From Methylocapsa palsarum (GTDB lineage: Bacteria; Pseudomonadota; Alphaproteobacteria; Rhizobiales; Beijerinckiaceae): DNA of 64,000 bases. Positions within the stretch are counted from its first letter, which is position 1; each line of letters opens with the position of its first letter. This document shows positions 7,498 through 16,500 of this stretch, in pieces. Below the pieces are notes generated by a model, which saw only the letters and a list, made by a program, of their open reading frames with translations, was not told the origin of the DNA and ran no database searches. The stretch covers positions 1 to 64,000 of the forward strand of contig NZ_FOSN01000005.1 of the NCBI RefSeq assembly GCF_900114285.1. Direction: 5' to 3'. The position numbers and the translations under genes were made by a program.

Positions 7498-10262
7498 GCG
7501 ACAAGATCACTTTTGAACTCGATGGCCGGCCGGTCGAGGCGGCTATGGGCGAGTCGATCTGGCAGGTCGCCAAGCGGCTCGGAACGGAACTTCCGCATCT
7601 GTGCTATTCGCCTTCGCCCGATTACCGCGCCGACGGCAATTGCCGCGTCTGCATGGTCGAGATCGAGGGCGAGCGGGTGTTGGCCGCCTCCTGCAAGCGC
7701 GTTCCGTCGTCCGGCATGAAGGTCAAGACGGCGAGCGAACGCGCGACGACGGCGCGAAAAATGGTGATGGAGCTTCTCGTCGCCGACCAGCCGCCCCGCG
7801 AAACATCGCACGATCCGCAGTCCAAATTCTGGAACTGGGCCGAAAGAATCGACGTCACGGAAAGCCGGTTCCCCGCAGCGGCGCGCTGGATTGGCGACGC
7901 CAGCCATCCGGCGATGCGCGTCAACCTCGACGCCTGCATCCAGTGCGGGCTTTGCCTACGCGGCTGCCGCGAGATTCAGGTCAACGACGTGATCGGCATG
8001 GCCTACCGAAACCATGACGCCAAGATCGTCTTCGACTTCGACGATCCGATGGGCGAGTCGACCTGCGTCGCCTGCGGCGAATGCGTCCAGGCCTGTCCGA
8101 CAGGAGCGTTGATGCCGGCGGCGCTGCTCGACGAGCACCAGACCCGGGCGGTCTATCCCGACCGGACGGTCGAGTCGCTCTGCCCGTTCTGCGGCGTCGG
8201 CTGTCAGGTCAGTTATCAGGTCAAGGACGAGAAGATCGTCTACGCGGAGGGGATCAACGGTCCCGCCAACCACAACCGGCTGTGCGTCAAAGGCCGGTTC
8301 GGATTTGACTACATCCACCATCCGCACCGCCTGACCAAACCGCTGATCAGGCTTCCGAACGTCAAAAAAGACGCCAACGATCAGGTCGACCCCGCCAATC
8401 CCTTCACCCATTTTCGTGAAGCCACCTGGGAAGAGGCGCTAGACGCCGCCGCAAATGGCCTCGCCCGAATCCGCGACGGGAAGGGCGTGCGCGCGCTCGC
8501 CGGATTTGGCTCCGCCAAGGGCTCGAACGAAGAAGCCTATCTGTTCCAGAAACTGGTCCGGATGGGTTTCGGCTCGAACAATGTCGATCATTGCACGCGG
8601 CTTTGCCACGCCTCGTCCGTCGCCGCGCTGATGGAAGGCCTCAACTCCGGCGCCGTCTCGGCTCCGTTCTCTGCGGCCCTTGACGCCGAAGTCATCATCG
8701 TGATCGGCGCCAATCCGACGGTCAACCATCCGGTCGCCGCCACCTTCATCAAGAACGCGACGAAGAACGGCGCGAAGCTGATCATCATCGATCCGCGGAC
8801 GCAAAGCTTGTCGCGGCACGCCTACAGGCATCTCGCGTTCAAGCCCGGCTCCGACGTCGCGCTGCTCAACGCGATGATCAACACCATCGTCACCGAGGGG
8901 CTGACGGACGAACAATATATCGCGGGCTACACCGAGGGCTTTGAGGAGCTGAAGGCGAAGATCGCCGATTTCACTCCCGAAAAGATGGCGCCCGTCTGCG
9001 GCGTTCCCGCCGAGACCCTGCGTGAGGTCGCGCGGCTCTACGCGAAGGCGAAGTCTTCGATCATCTTCTGGGGCATGGGCATCAGCCAGCATGTCCACGG
9101 CACGGACAATTCCCGCTGCCTGATCGCGCTCGCGCTGATCACCGGCCAGATCGGCCGCCCGGGCACGGGCCTCCATCCCCTGCGCGGCCAGAACAACGTC
9201 CAGGGCGCGTCTGACGCAGGCCTCATTCCGATGTTCCTGCCGGACTATCAGCCGGTCGGAAGCGTCGATCTGCGCGAGCCGTTCGAGGAGGCCTGGGGCG
9301 GCCCAATCGACCCCGAGCGCGGCCTGACCGTCGTCGAAATCATGGACGCTGTTCACGCCGGGCAGATCACCGGCCTTTATATTGAAGGCGAGAACCCCGC
9401 GATGTCCGATCCGGACCTCCAGCATGCGCGCGGCGCGCTTGCGATGCTCGAGCATCTCGTCGTTCAGGATCTCTTCGTCACGGAGACCGCGTTCCACGCC
9501 GACGTGATCCTTCCCGCCTCGGCCTTCGCCGAAAAACTTGGCACCTTCACCAACACCGACCGCCGGGTGCAGATCGGCCGGCCGGTGGTCGCGCCCCCCG
9601 GCGATGCGCGCCAGGACCTCTGGATCATTCAGGAGATGGGCAAGCGGCTCGGGCTTGACTGGAATTATCCGGGGCCGGCCGAAGTGTTCAACGAGATGGC
9701 CCGCCTCATGCCGTCGATGGACAACATCACGTGGGAGCGGGTGGAACGCGAGGGCGCCGTCACCTATCCCGTCGACGATTCCGTTTCGCCCGGCAACGAG
9801 ATCATTTTCACCACCGGCTATCCGACGGAATCCGGGCGCGGGCGGATCGTTCCGGCCAGCGTCACGGCGCCTGACGAAGTTCCGGACGACGAATATCCGA
9901 TGGTCCTCTCGACCGGGCGTCTGCTGGAGCATTGGCACACCGGCTCGATGACGCGCCGCGCCAACGTGCTCGACAGTCTTGAACCGGAAGCGGTCGCGCT
10001 GCTCTCGCCGAAGGATCTGCGCCGTCTGAACCTCTGGCCCGGCGACTTCGTCCGGCTTGAAACCCGCCGCGGCGCGATCGAAATCAAGATCCGGTCCGAT
10101 CGCGACGTGCCCGAAAACATGGTCTTCATGCCGTTCTGCTACGCCGAGGCGGCTGCGAACCTGCTCACCAATCCCGCGCTGGACCCTTTCGGAAAAATCC
10201 CCGAATTCAAATTCTGCGCGGTCAGGGTGTCGCGGGCTGAGGCGCGGGCGGCGGCCGAATAG
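7494..10262 (+). CDS. fdhA: NAD-dependent formate dehydrogenase, catalytic alpha subunit
   Basis: This is the bis-MGD (Mo or W) subunit that oxidises formate to CO2 in the cytoplasm. From ATG 7494 it has 922 residues. A NuoG-like front carries a 2Fe-2S site (Cys37, 50, 53, 67) and two ferredoxin-type 4Fe-4S sites (Cys148/151/154/158 and 191/194/197/201). A further 4Fe-4S site next to the cofactor uses Cys230, 233, 237 and 264. The active-site motif TRLCHASS gives Cys371 as the metal ligand (not selenocysteine) followed by His372. The C-terminal molybdopterin dinucleotide domain includes STGRLLEHWHTG. A longer frame begins at 7296 inside fdhB, but the ATGA overlap sets the true start. fdhD and mobA follow. 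Confidence 0.96.
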   Translation: MSDKITFELDGRPVEAAMGESIWQVAKRLGTELPHLCYSPSPDYRADGNCRVCMVEIEGERVLAASCKRVPSSGMKVKTASERATTARKMVMELLVADQPPRETSHDPQSKFWNWAERIDVTESRFPAAARWIGDASHPAMRVNLDACIQCGLCLRGCREIQVNDVIGMAYRNHDAKIVFDFDDPMGESTCVACGECVQACPTGALMPAALLDEHQTRAVYPDRTVESLCPFCGVGCQVSYQVKDEKIVYAEGINGPANHNRLCVKGRFGFDYIHHPHRLTKPLIRLPNVKKDANDQVDPANPFTHFREATWEEALDAAANGLARIRDGKGVRALAGFGSAKGSNEEAYLFQKLVRMGFGSNNVDHCTRLCHASSVAALMEGLNSGAVSAPFSAALDAEVIIVIGANPTVNHPVAATFIKNATKNGAKLIIIDPRTQSLSRHAYRHLAFKPGSDVALLNAMINTIVTEGLTDEQYIAGYTEGFEELKAKIADFTPEKMAPVCGVPAETLREVARLYAKAKSSIIFWGMGISQHVHGTDNSRCLIALALITGQIGRPGTGLHPLRGQNNVQGASDAGLIPMFLPDYQPVGSVDLREPFEEAWGGPIDPERGLTVVEIMDAVHAGQITGLYIEGENPAMSDPDLQHARGALAMLEHLVVQDLFVTETAFHADVILPASAFAEKLGTFTNTDRRVQIGRPVVAPPGDARQDLWIIQEMGKRLGLDWNYPGPAEVFNEMARLMPSMDNITWERVEREGAVTYPVDDSVSPGNEIIFTTGYPTESGRGRIVPASVTAPDEVPDDEYPMVLSTGRLLEHWHTGSMTRRANVLDSLEPEAVALLSPKDLRRLNLWPGDFVRLETRRGAIEIKIRSDRDVPENMVFMPFCYAEAAANLLTNPALDPFGKIPEFKFCAVRVSRAEARAAAE

Positions 10263-10322
10263 CGTCGCTGTTTCGTTTCAGCGGAGACATGATCAGGGCG
10301 AGTTAGGCCAGGTGGACGGATC

Positions 10323-11231
10323 ATGGCCAGGATAATGGACGCCGCCTCGCAGGATCTGCTGGCGAGCTATCTACTGCGCCCCGATCCCGCCGATCCGCGC
10401 CTCAGCCGGGAGGTCGAGGGCGTCGACCAGAGCGGGGCGCCGGCGACGACCCGCGTCGTCACGGAAAAAGCGCTGACGCTTTATCTGAACGCGCAGGAGA
10501 TCGTGACGATGATGACCATCGGCGATCATCCGGAATATCTTGGCGTCGGCTATCTCTTGAACCAGATGATGCTGCGCTCAGACGACGAACTGACCGGAAC
10601 CGATTTCGACGAGGAACTCGATGTCGTCGTGGTGCGCACCAGGCGGCGCACGGATTACGAAGACAAGCTGAAGAAACGCACCCTGACTTCTGGATGCGCG
10701 CAAGGGACGACGTTCGGCGACCTGATGGAGGCGATCGAGGACGTGGCGCTGCCGAGGGCGGAGCTGCGCACGTCGTGGCTCTACCGGTTGACTCATTTGA
10801 TCAACCTGACGCCCTCGCTTTATCTCGAAGCCGGCGCCATCCACGGCTGCGTGTTGTGCTCGGGCGACAGGCCGCTCGTCTACATGGAGGACGTCGGGCG
10901 CCACAACGCCGTCGACAAGATCGCCGGCTGGATGTTCGTCAACAAGGTCGATCCGGCCGACAAGATTTTCTACACCACCGGACGGCTGACCTCCGAGATG
11001 GTGATCAAGACCGTGCGGATGGGCATTCCGGTGCTGGTCTCGCGCTCCGGCTTCACGGCCTCCGGCGTCGATCTCGCGCGCCGAACAGGCCTGACCCTCA
11101 TCGGCCGCGCGCGGGGCAAGCGCTTCGTCGCGCTTTCCGGCCAGGAACGCATCATCTTCGATCAGGATCTCTCTTATGTCGCGGACGAGGCGGCGGGTTC
11201 TCGCCGCAAGAGCGCGGGCGCCGATGACTGA
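10323..11231 (+). CDS. fdhD: Formate dehydrogenase accessory sulfurtransferase FdhD/FdsC
   Basis: FdhD-family proteins carry sulfur from a cysteine desulfurase to the bis-MGD cofactor of formate dehydrogenase. The 302-residue product has the family's GAIHGCVLC segment, the [14 protein letters not shown] motif and the C-terminal [12 protein letters not shown] motif. In the mobile loop it has SGCAQG with a single Cys (Cys125), where the E. coli protein has a CxxC pair. It therefore looks closer to the FdsC branch. It lies 60 bases after fdhA and 8 bases before mobA, in one probable operon. Confidence 0.93.
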   Translation: MARIMDAASQDLLASYLLRPDPADPRLSREVEGVDQSGAPATTRVVTEKALTLYLNAQEIVTMMTIGDHPEYLGVGYLLNQMMLRSDDELTGTDFDEELDVVVVRTRRRTDYEDKLKKRTLTSGCAQGTTFGDLMEAIEDVALPRAELRTSWLYRLTHLINLTPSLYLEAGAIHGCVLCSGDRPLVYMEDVGRHNAVDKIAGWMFVNKVDPADKIFYTTGRLTSEMVIKTVRMGIPVLVSRSGFTASGVDLARRTGLTLIGRARGKRFVALSGQERIIFDQDLSYVADEAAGSRRKSAGADD

Positions 11232-11239
11232 GCGCGGAT

Positions 11240-11866
11240 ATGACTGACTTGCCGTTCGGAATAGTGCTCGCGGGCGGCCTTGCGAGCCGCATGGGCGGCG
11301 GCGACAAGGGGCTGCGCACAATCGGCGGAGGGACGATCCTTGGCCGCGTCATCGAGTGCCTCCGCCCGCAATGCGCCGGGCTTGTGCTCAACGCCAACGG
11401 CGATCCCGCGCGACTGGCGGAATTCGGTCTGCCTGTCGTCGCCGATGACCTTCCGGGGTTCAAGGGTCCGCTCGCCGGACTCCTCGCTGGACTCGACTGG
11501 ATGGCGGCGCGGCGGCCGGACGTCGCCGTCGTTCTCAGCGCGCCGTCCGATACGCCGTTTCTGCCCGGGGATCTCGTCGGCAGGCTCGCCGCCGCGCGGC
11601 GGGAGCAGGGCGCCGACATCGCCTGCGCCAGTTCGTGTGGCGGGCTCCATCCCGTCGTCGCGCTCTGGCCGGTGAACATCCGGGCGGACCTGCGGCATGC
11701 GCTGGTCGATGAAGACGAGCGCAAGATCGACCGTTTTACGAGGCGATACAAGGTCGCGGCGGTGGACTGGCGGTGCGAGCCCCTCGATCCCTTCTTCAAC
11801 GCCAACGAACCAGCTGATCTGCAAGCCGCGGAGGCCTTTTTACAGCGAAAAAAAGGTGATTTTTAA
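11240..11866 (+). CDS. mobA: Molybdenum cofactor guanylyltransferase
   Basis: MobA joins GMP to molybdopterin to make the MGD cofactor needed by the formate dehydrogenase just upstream. The 208-residue length is normal. The GTP-binding [16 protein letters not shown] signature is at residues 10-25. Later motifs include [10 protein letters not shown] and the C-terminal [10 protein letters not shown], both typical of MobA. The ATG at 11240 lies 8 bases after the fdhD stop, with only a weak ribosome site, so translation may be coupled. Confidence 0.95.
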   Translation: MTDLPFGIVLAGGLASRMGGGDKGLRTIGGGTILGRVIECLRPQCAGLVLNANGDPARLAEFGLPVVADDLPGFKGPLAGLLAGLDWMAARRPDVAVVLSAPSDTPFLPGDLVGRLAAARREQGADIACASSCGGLHPVVALWPVNIRADLRHALVDEDERKIDRFTRRYKVAAVDWRCEPLDPFFNANEPADLQAAEAFLQRKKGDF

Positions 11867-11966
11867 TACGACATAAATTTGGTGGTTTTATTTCACAAAC
11901 CACCTGAAACAGAGTATGAATTCACGTTCAAGTTCGGCGCGGTCCGCCGGCAAAGGAGGCTCGCGC

Positions 11967-12299
11967 ATGGCCGAGACAATCGTCAAAGTTGAAAACGTCA
12001 ATATCGAGGACTTGAAAGCGGGGCTTGCCGAAGGCTCCATCCTGCTCGTCGATGTACGCGAACCGCACGAATATAGCGCGGGCCGCATCCCCGGATCGAC
12101 GCTCAATGCGTTGCAAAGTTTCGATCCGAGGGCGCTGCCGAAGGAGCCGGGCAAGCGGGTCGTCTTGTCCTGCCGCTCGGGCAAACGCTCCCTCGACGCC
12201 CTCGCGCTCGCCAGGATGGCGGGACGCGACGATGTCCGCGCGCATTATCCAGGCGGCTTTCTCGAATGGACGAACCGGGGAGAGAAAGTGGAGAAATAG
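11967..12299 (+). CDS. Single-domain rhodanese-like protein
   Basis: A 110-residue single rhodanese domain, a family that carries persulfide sulfur on a Cys. The active-site loop CRSGKRS is at residues 69-75 with Cys69 as the sulfur carrier, and the early VDVREPHEY motif is at 29-37. I chose ATG 11967 because AAAGGAGG lies seven bases upstream; an ATG at 11916 would add a Ser-rich tail without homology. It follows the formate dehydrogenase genes by 100 bases and could supply sulfur for cofactor maturation, but that link is only positional. Confidence 0.88.
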   Translation: MAETIVKVENVNIEDLKAGLAEGSILLVDVREPHEYSAGRIPGSTLNALQSFDPRALPKEPGKRVVLSCRSGKRSLDALALARMAGRDDVRAHYPGGFLEWTNRGEKVEK

Positions 12300-12455
12300 G
12301 GATGGCCTGTCTTTCAGCGACGCTGCGTTATGTTCGGCCCTTCTGCGGCCATCGCGCGTTGTCGCCGTCCGCGACGGAAATAGGGTTCTGATATTGCAGG
12401 TAGAGTCAGCGCGTCGAAACAACCTATCGTGAACTTCTTGTAGTAAAGACCGCTC

Positions 12456-12569
12456 GAGCGCTTTCCGATCGCATGAAGTCATGCGATCGATCAGAAATCG
12501 CTCCAGAATCAAAGATTTGAGCATATTCTTGTCGATTGGATTGATTCAATCCGATCGGAATATGCTCTA
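12456..12569. repeat. Two-hairpin intergenic repeat, copy B
   Basis: Second copy of the 114-base element at 4513-4626. The GATCGCATGA-AG-TCATGCGATC palindrome is unchanged. Here the outer second stem GAGCATATTC/GAATATGCTC is perfect, while the inner stem has one mismatch. The opposite holds in copy A. The last three bases, CTA, form the TAG stop of the leftward 1061-residue gene. Confidence 0.93.
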
Positions 12570-15500
12570 AGGCGACGTCAGGCCGCCGACGTTTTGGCAG
12601 TTGACGATGTTAATTAAAGGCACAACACGCTCTAATGGATGTTCCCAATTTCGGAAGTCCAGAAACAGGGCCTTGTGCAGACTCTGGTTTGTGATGACGA
12701 CGCACCCCTTGCCATCGGCGTCGACAACATCGCCCTTGGCGAGGCGCAGGCTTTCCATATCATATGTGTTGAGCGGCCAGTCGTCCATGTGGACAATTCC
12801 CAACTCATTGGCGTCGTGGCGAGGCTTGAAATTTACTGCGCCGCCGTCGTTTTTCTTAAACTGATTGACGCCGTCCGAAACATAAGTGGTGAATCCATTA
12901 TTGTGGATGACCTTTTCTTCGAAAGAGGTCAAAGTGTCGTTTTCTTTTTCGTTCGTATAAATAAATCCGAATTTGCAGTCGTCGCGTTCGCACGGCAGAA
13001 CATTGACGGCTGCGAAAAACCCTGCGTCCGGCAGGCCGTCACACCCCGCCGTCATATCGACAAAGGTCCAGGCGCCGTTGACGATCGTGCAGGCGCCAAA
13101 TCCCGGCAAATTGAGGATCAACGGTGCCGAGAAGCCCTGGCGGCATTCCGAGTTGCTCAATGGCCGGCCGTCGCACCCTTCGACCACGATGCGATATTTG
13201 CCGTTGCCTTTTGTCGGAACGGTCCAGTTGCCGCCAGTGCGCGAAGCATTGGGATCATCATGCTGAACCGCCCATTGGCCAAGATTGACCCCATCCTTGT
13301 CCCAGCGCACATTGAAAAAATCATAAGAGTAACGTGTGGTGATCGCCCACTCGACCGCGATGTCGTTGCTGCCGCTCTTATAAAATGCGGCCAACACCAT
13401 ATTTTGTCCTGGCGAGGCCAGGATTTCGCCGCGCTCAAACATCTGGAAACGTCCTTGGCCCTCGGCGCTGTTTGCTTCGGCCGTCGTCGGGCAGCCAAAC
13501 ACTCCTTTTTCAGCGCCCATCTGATTCCATTTGTCGGCAATTAATCCGGCTACGGCAAATGCGCAGGGGCGCGGTCCCTGGCGGAATCGGCCCTGTAAGT
13601 CATCGGGAACCACAGGATTGAGTCCGCACGCAAAATTTGGTCCGACGCAATTGTTGAAGCGGCTGTCATCGTCTTTGTGGCCGTCGATGCGGATGAGTTC
13701 AGTACGATCCTTGCCCAAACTCCACTTTGGCATCACCACTGTTGGGAGCGCCGCCCCGAGGGAATCGTGTTCAAAGCTCTCCGCGCCGTGTCCGGCGCCA
13801 GTAACATATTCCCCCGTCAAAGGCGTATAAATCCCGCCGGAGCTGATCAGATAACTGTTCGAATGATAATAGGCTTCGAACCCTTCATGACGGTAGGTCT
13901 GAAAATAGTTCGTCTGCGCGAGACCATCGTAAAGCGCGTTTTCATGGCGCAACAACAGGTCCACAATAAGGTCATTGACCCGGTAGCGGCCGATCGCCAA
14001 CTGTCCCATATCCGAACCAGAGCCCCAATCCGCGCGTCCGTGGCGAAGTTCGATCAGCTTTTGAGTGGCTCCGAACATGGTGGCGCCCCACCAGGTCTCC
14101 TCATCGCTGTAATTGCCAAAAAAGGGGCCGTAAGAACGATGATCAAAATGCCTCCGGAATGTCGCCGCCCGGCGAAGGCCGTTGCTCGACGCCGCAAATC
14201 GCGCGGCGAGATAATCCAAAACCATTGTTGCGGCGTCAGCGACGGGCCTTTGCGTCGCGTCGATTTGAGCATATTCCGCCAAATTGTGTAACGCCCTCAT
14301 CGAAAGCCTTGCGTAGGGCCGGGCGTTGTATTCGTGAAAATCGCTTTGTAAAAAGCCTTGCAGCCGCTGCAGCATCCATTTGTCCATTCCATTGATGGAA
14401 TTGTCATATTTCTGCCGGGCGGCGGCCAGCGCCGGCGATTGTGGGTCTTTTTGATGCGCGGCCTCCGCCTCCCTCAACAAGAGCTGATTTGTCAGATAGC
14501 GGGACGATTCAGTCATGTTCATGTGGTTCTCGGTCTCGTGAATCTGCAAGACGCCACAAATGGAATTATTGGTCCGCACATTGGCGACGCCGCCGGTTTC
14601 GGTCAGCAGGTCGTGAATGATGTGGTTACGAACGCTCGTATGAAGCTTTTGCGGCTTATTGTAGTATTCGTAGACAATCGGAATGAGGCTCACCAGAGCC
14701 ATGTCATAATCACCTGGATGGTTGCAGGTCGTCGCGCCAAAAATCGTTCCGAAAAGCCCTCCCAGCAATGCGCCGGCGGGCCCCGCAACGCCATCCATGA
14801 TAACCGCCGTACCCGCGCCAATGGAAAAATCAGTTCCGTTCTGGGTTTCGAAATCTGTGCCGACCTCAGACGTTTTATGGGCGGCGGCGAGAGCGCTATT
14901 GGCGTCGGCGATCAGTTTGCGTTGGTCGCATTGCGGAATATAGGGCGCATCGGACATATACAGCTTGCCGAGAGCATTATTCGCAAGGGATTCGCCGAGG
15001 TCGCCGCCGAGCCCGGCGACGCAGCTTGGCAAAAGGGCGGCGCGGATGCGGTCCTCAAAACTGTCGCGCACATCCTGGACGGTCGCCGCCGGAAGCAGCG
15101 GCTCGTCCAGTGTGAATTGCAGGGTGTTGGGATCGCCGGGGACAGGATAATTGCCGGGTGCCTTGTGCCCAACATCAATCGAGCCAATATCCACGAACGA
15201 CGGATTGCTCCACCCCTGACGGCAGACATCCTTGAAAGGCGGATTGCTGTCGCAACCGCGCACGACAATCACAATTCGGCCTGACGGCAGATTTTTGCTC
15301 ACCTCGGCGGAGCCTTGCGTTCCGCCGCCTACCTCGATGTCATCCGGTTGCGGATCGTGGTCATAATCGGAAAAGGCGTGGACGACGAATTTGTCGTAAC
15401 GATACTGGTCCGTCACGCGCCATTCGACTTTTATCGGACCGTTCGTACTGTGAGCGCCATTCGAATCGGGGACCCCGTAAGAAGCGATAACCATTTTCTG

Positions 15501-15752
15501 GTCCGGCGACCAGATGATCTGTCCGTTGGCGAAATCGGCGTAAACGCCGTTTCCTCCCGGAATTTTTCGGACCGGGCTGAGCGGACACCCGATCGGAGCG
15601 GGCGGAGATCGTGTGACCAGCTCCTTATATTTATCGCCGATCAGGCCGGCGGGAATATAATCAAAATTGCAGTAACCAAGCGCAGACGCCGTAGAAGGAC
15701 AAAATGCGAGCGTTGACAAAAGACTCAACAGCGAAAATATCTTGGCCCTCAT
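12567..15752 (-). CDS. Large secreted protein with two LGFP-like repeats
   Basis: The 1061-residue product begins with a clear signal peptide (cut near TASA, residue 24). Two matching modules lie near the ends: an LGFP-like repeat (about 34-92 and 735-800, GCPxS/GCPTT ... GQIIWSP/GEILASP) followed by a strand-rich segment ending in a GCD ... CRQG(W/F)S motif. The middle (about 380-700) is helical and aromatic, with HETENH near 405 and YYHSNSYLISSGG, recalling alpha/alpha-toroid polysaccharide-active proteins. I do not know its function; polysaccharide or cell-wall binding is inference. GGAG lies eight bases before ATG 15752. The gene is AT-richer than its neighbours (29 G/C of 60 at 14521-14580), suggesting transfer. 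Its stop codon is in repeat copy B. Confidence 0.8.
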   Translation of the reverse strand: MRAKIFSLLSLLSTLAFCPSTASALGYCNFDYIPAGLIGDKYKELVTRSPPAPIGCPLSPVRKIPGGNGVYADFANGQIIWSPDQKMVIASYGVPDSNGAHSTNGPIKVEWRVTDQYRYDKFVVHAFSDYDHDPQPDDIEVGGGTQGSAEVSKNLPSGRIVIVVRGCDSNPPFKDVCRQGWSNPSFVDIGSIDVGHKAPGNYPVPGDPNTLQFTLDEPLLPAATVQDVRDSFEDRIRAALLPSCVAGLGGDLGESLANNALGKLYMSDAPYIPQCDQRKLIADANSALAAAHKTSEVGTDFETQNGTDFSIGAGTAVIMDGVAGPAGALLGGLFGTIFGATTCNHPGDYDMALVSLIPIVYEYYNKPQKLHTSVRNHIIHDLLTETGGVANVRTNNSICGVLQIHETENHMNMTESSRYLTNQLLLREAEAAHQKDPQSPALAAARQKYDNSINGMDKWMLQRLQGFLQSDFHEYNARPYARLSMRALHNLAEYAQIDATQRPVADAATMVLDYLAARFAASSNGLRRAATFRRHFDHRSYGPFFGNYSDEETWWGATMFGATQKLIELRHGRADWGSGSDMGQLAIGRYRVNDLIVDLLLRHENALYDGLAQTNYFQTYRHEGFEAYYHSNSYLISSGGIYTPLTGEYVTGAGHGAESFEHDSLGAALPTVVMPKWSLGKDRTELIRIDGHKDDDSRFNNCVGPNFACGLNPVVPDDLQGRFRQGPRPCAFAVAGLIADKWNQMGAEKGVFGCPTTAEANSAEGQGRFQMFERGEILASPGQNMVLAAFYKSGSNDIAVEWAITTRYSYDFFNVRWDKDGVNLGQWAVQHDDPNASRTGGNWTVPTKGNGKYRIVVEGCDGRPLSNSECRQGFSAPLILNLPGFGACTIVNGAWTFVDMTAGCDGLPDAGFFAAVNVLPCERDDCKFGFIYTNEKENDTLTSFEEKVIHNNGFTTYVSDGVNQFKKNDGGAVNFKPRHDANELGIVHMDDWPLNTYDMESLRLAKGDVVDADGKGCVVITNQSLHKALFLDFRNWEHPLERVVPLINIVNCQNVGGLTSP

Positions 15753-16383
15753 TTGAACAACTCCAAAACAAGCGGCAAATATTTTTCTAACTCTCGACTC
15801 TCGATTGAAGCGATGGCTCTACTGAACCAAATCATGCTGCAAGAGAGACTCTAAATCGAGATTATTTAGGCGCGGACGACGGGCCTGATGCAGATTTTCA
15901 CGAGCGGATTTGATTTTACCGGCAATTCACCGGCTTTGCCAGTCGCCTACTATAGCCGGGTGACGGATGTGGGAAATAAAGTCTGGCGATCTTCACGTCT
16001 TTCCACGCTCCCGCACCAGGCGTAAACACAATGATCGGGGGCGACAACACGCAGGCGTCCGCCCGGGAGGCGGTCCGCGCAATTGACCGCGACGAAAACA
16101 GCGCCGGGCTCAAGGCAAGCGCGCCTACGACGACATTTTTCATGATCGGCTCGAGCTTGTCCGAGGCCGATGATTGCTGGCCTGACTGGCGGCGTCTTGG
16201 GCAGAAACGATCGCGGGAGGGCGGCGCCGACACGGAAAAGCCGGGCCGGGCCGTTTCTCGCGGCTATGTCGCCAATCCGCGACAGGCGTCCGTTCTGGCT
16301 GAAGTATAAATTCGGCCGCGCCCTTGCTCCCGCGAACGGGGCTTGCTAAATGGTCCATCGTCAACTCGCGTTTTCCCGCCGGC
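15753..16383. other. Gene-poor region upstream of rpsA
   Basis: This stretch separates the secreted-protein gene and rpsA, which are transcribed divergently. The first 150 bases are AT-rich and probably hold the leftward promoter. The rest has only one small possible gene (15916-16143). Codon use in the other frames is irregular and I recognise nothing in them. Confidence 0.4.
15916..16143 (-). CDS. Possible small secreted protein
   Basis: A 75-codon frame from ATG 16143 starts like a signal peptide (MKNVVVGALALSPALF) with a possible cut near SRADA. The remainder has no domain I recognise. Another frame over the same DNA reads equally protein-like after codon 17, so this may be a decayed or frameshifted small exported protein. 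No strong ribosome site is visible. Confidence 0.25.
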   Translation of the reverse strand: MKNVVVGALALSPALFSSRSIARTASRADACVLSPPIIVFTPGAGAWKDVKIARLYFPHPSPGYSRRLAKPVNCR

Positions 16384-16495
16384 CCAGCGCCGGCCCGCTT
16401 TTAAGCGGTGGTCCCTTCGCATCGGAGGGACGCAGGCGGGCGAACGCGCCCTCAACCCTTAACCCCGGCGCCGCCCGACATCGGGCCATCAGGAG
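16384..16495 (+). promoter_or_regulatory. Structured leader of rpsA
   Basis: Several short stems follow one another just before the S1 gene: GCCGG/CCGGC around 16387-16394, CCGCTT/AAGCGG (16395-16408), GTCCCT/AGGGAC (16411-16431) and GCCCG/CGGGC (16473-16486). The ribosome site AGGAG is at 16491-16495. S1 represses its own mRNA in enterobacteria through a multi-hairpin leader, so a similar role is possible here. Confidence 0.35.
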
Positions 16496-16500
16496 AACAA

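Noticed and set aside
8439-9938. Long minus-strand open frame opposite fdhA
   Set aside because: Shadow of fdhA; residues rich in Arg, Asp and His without a family pattern.
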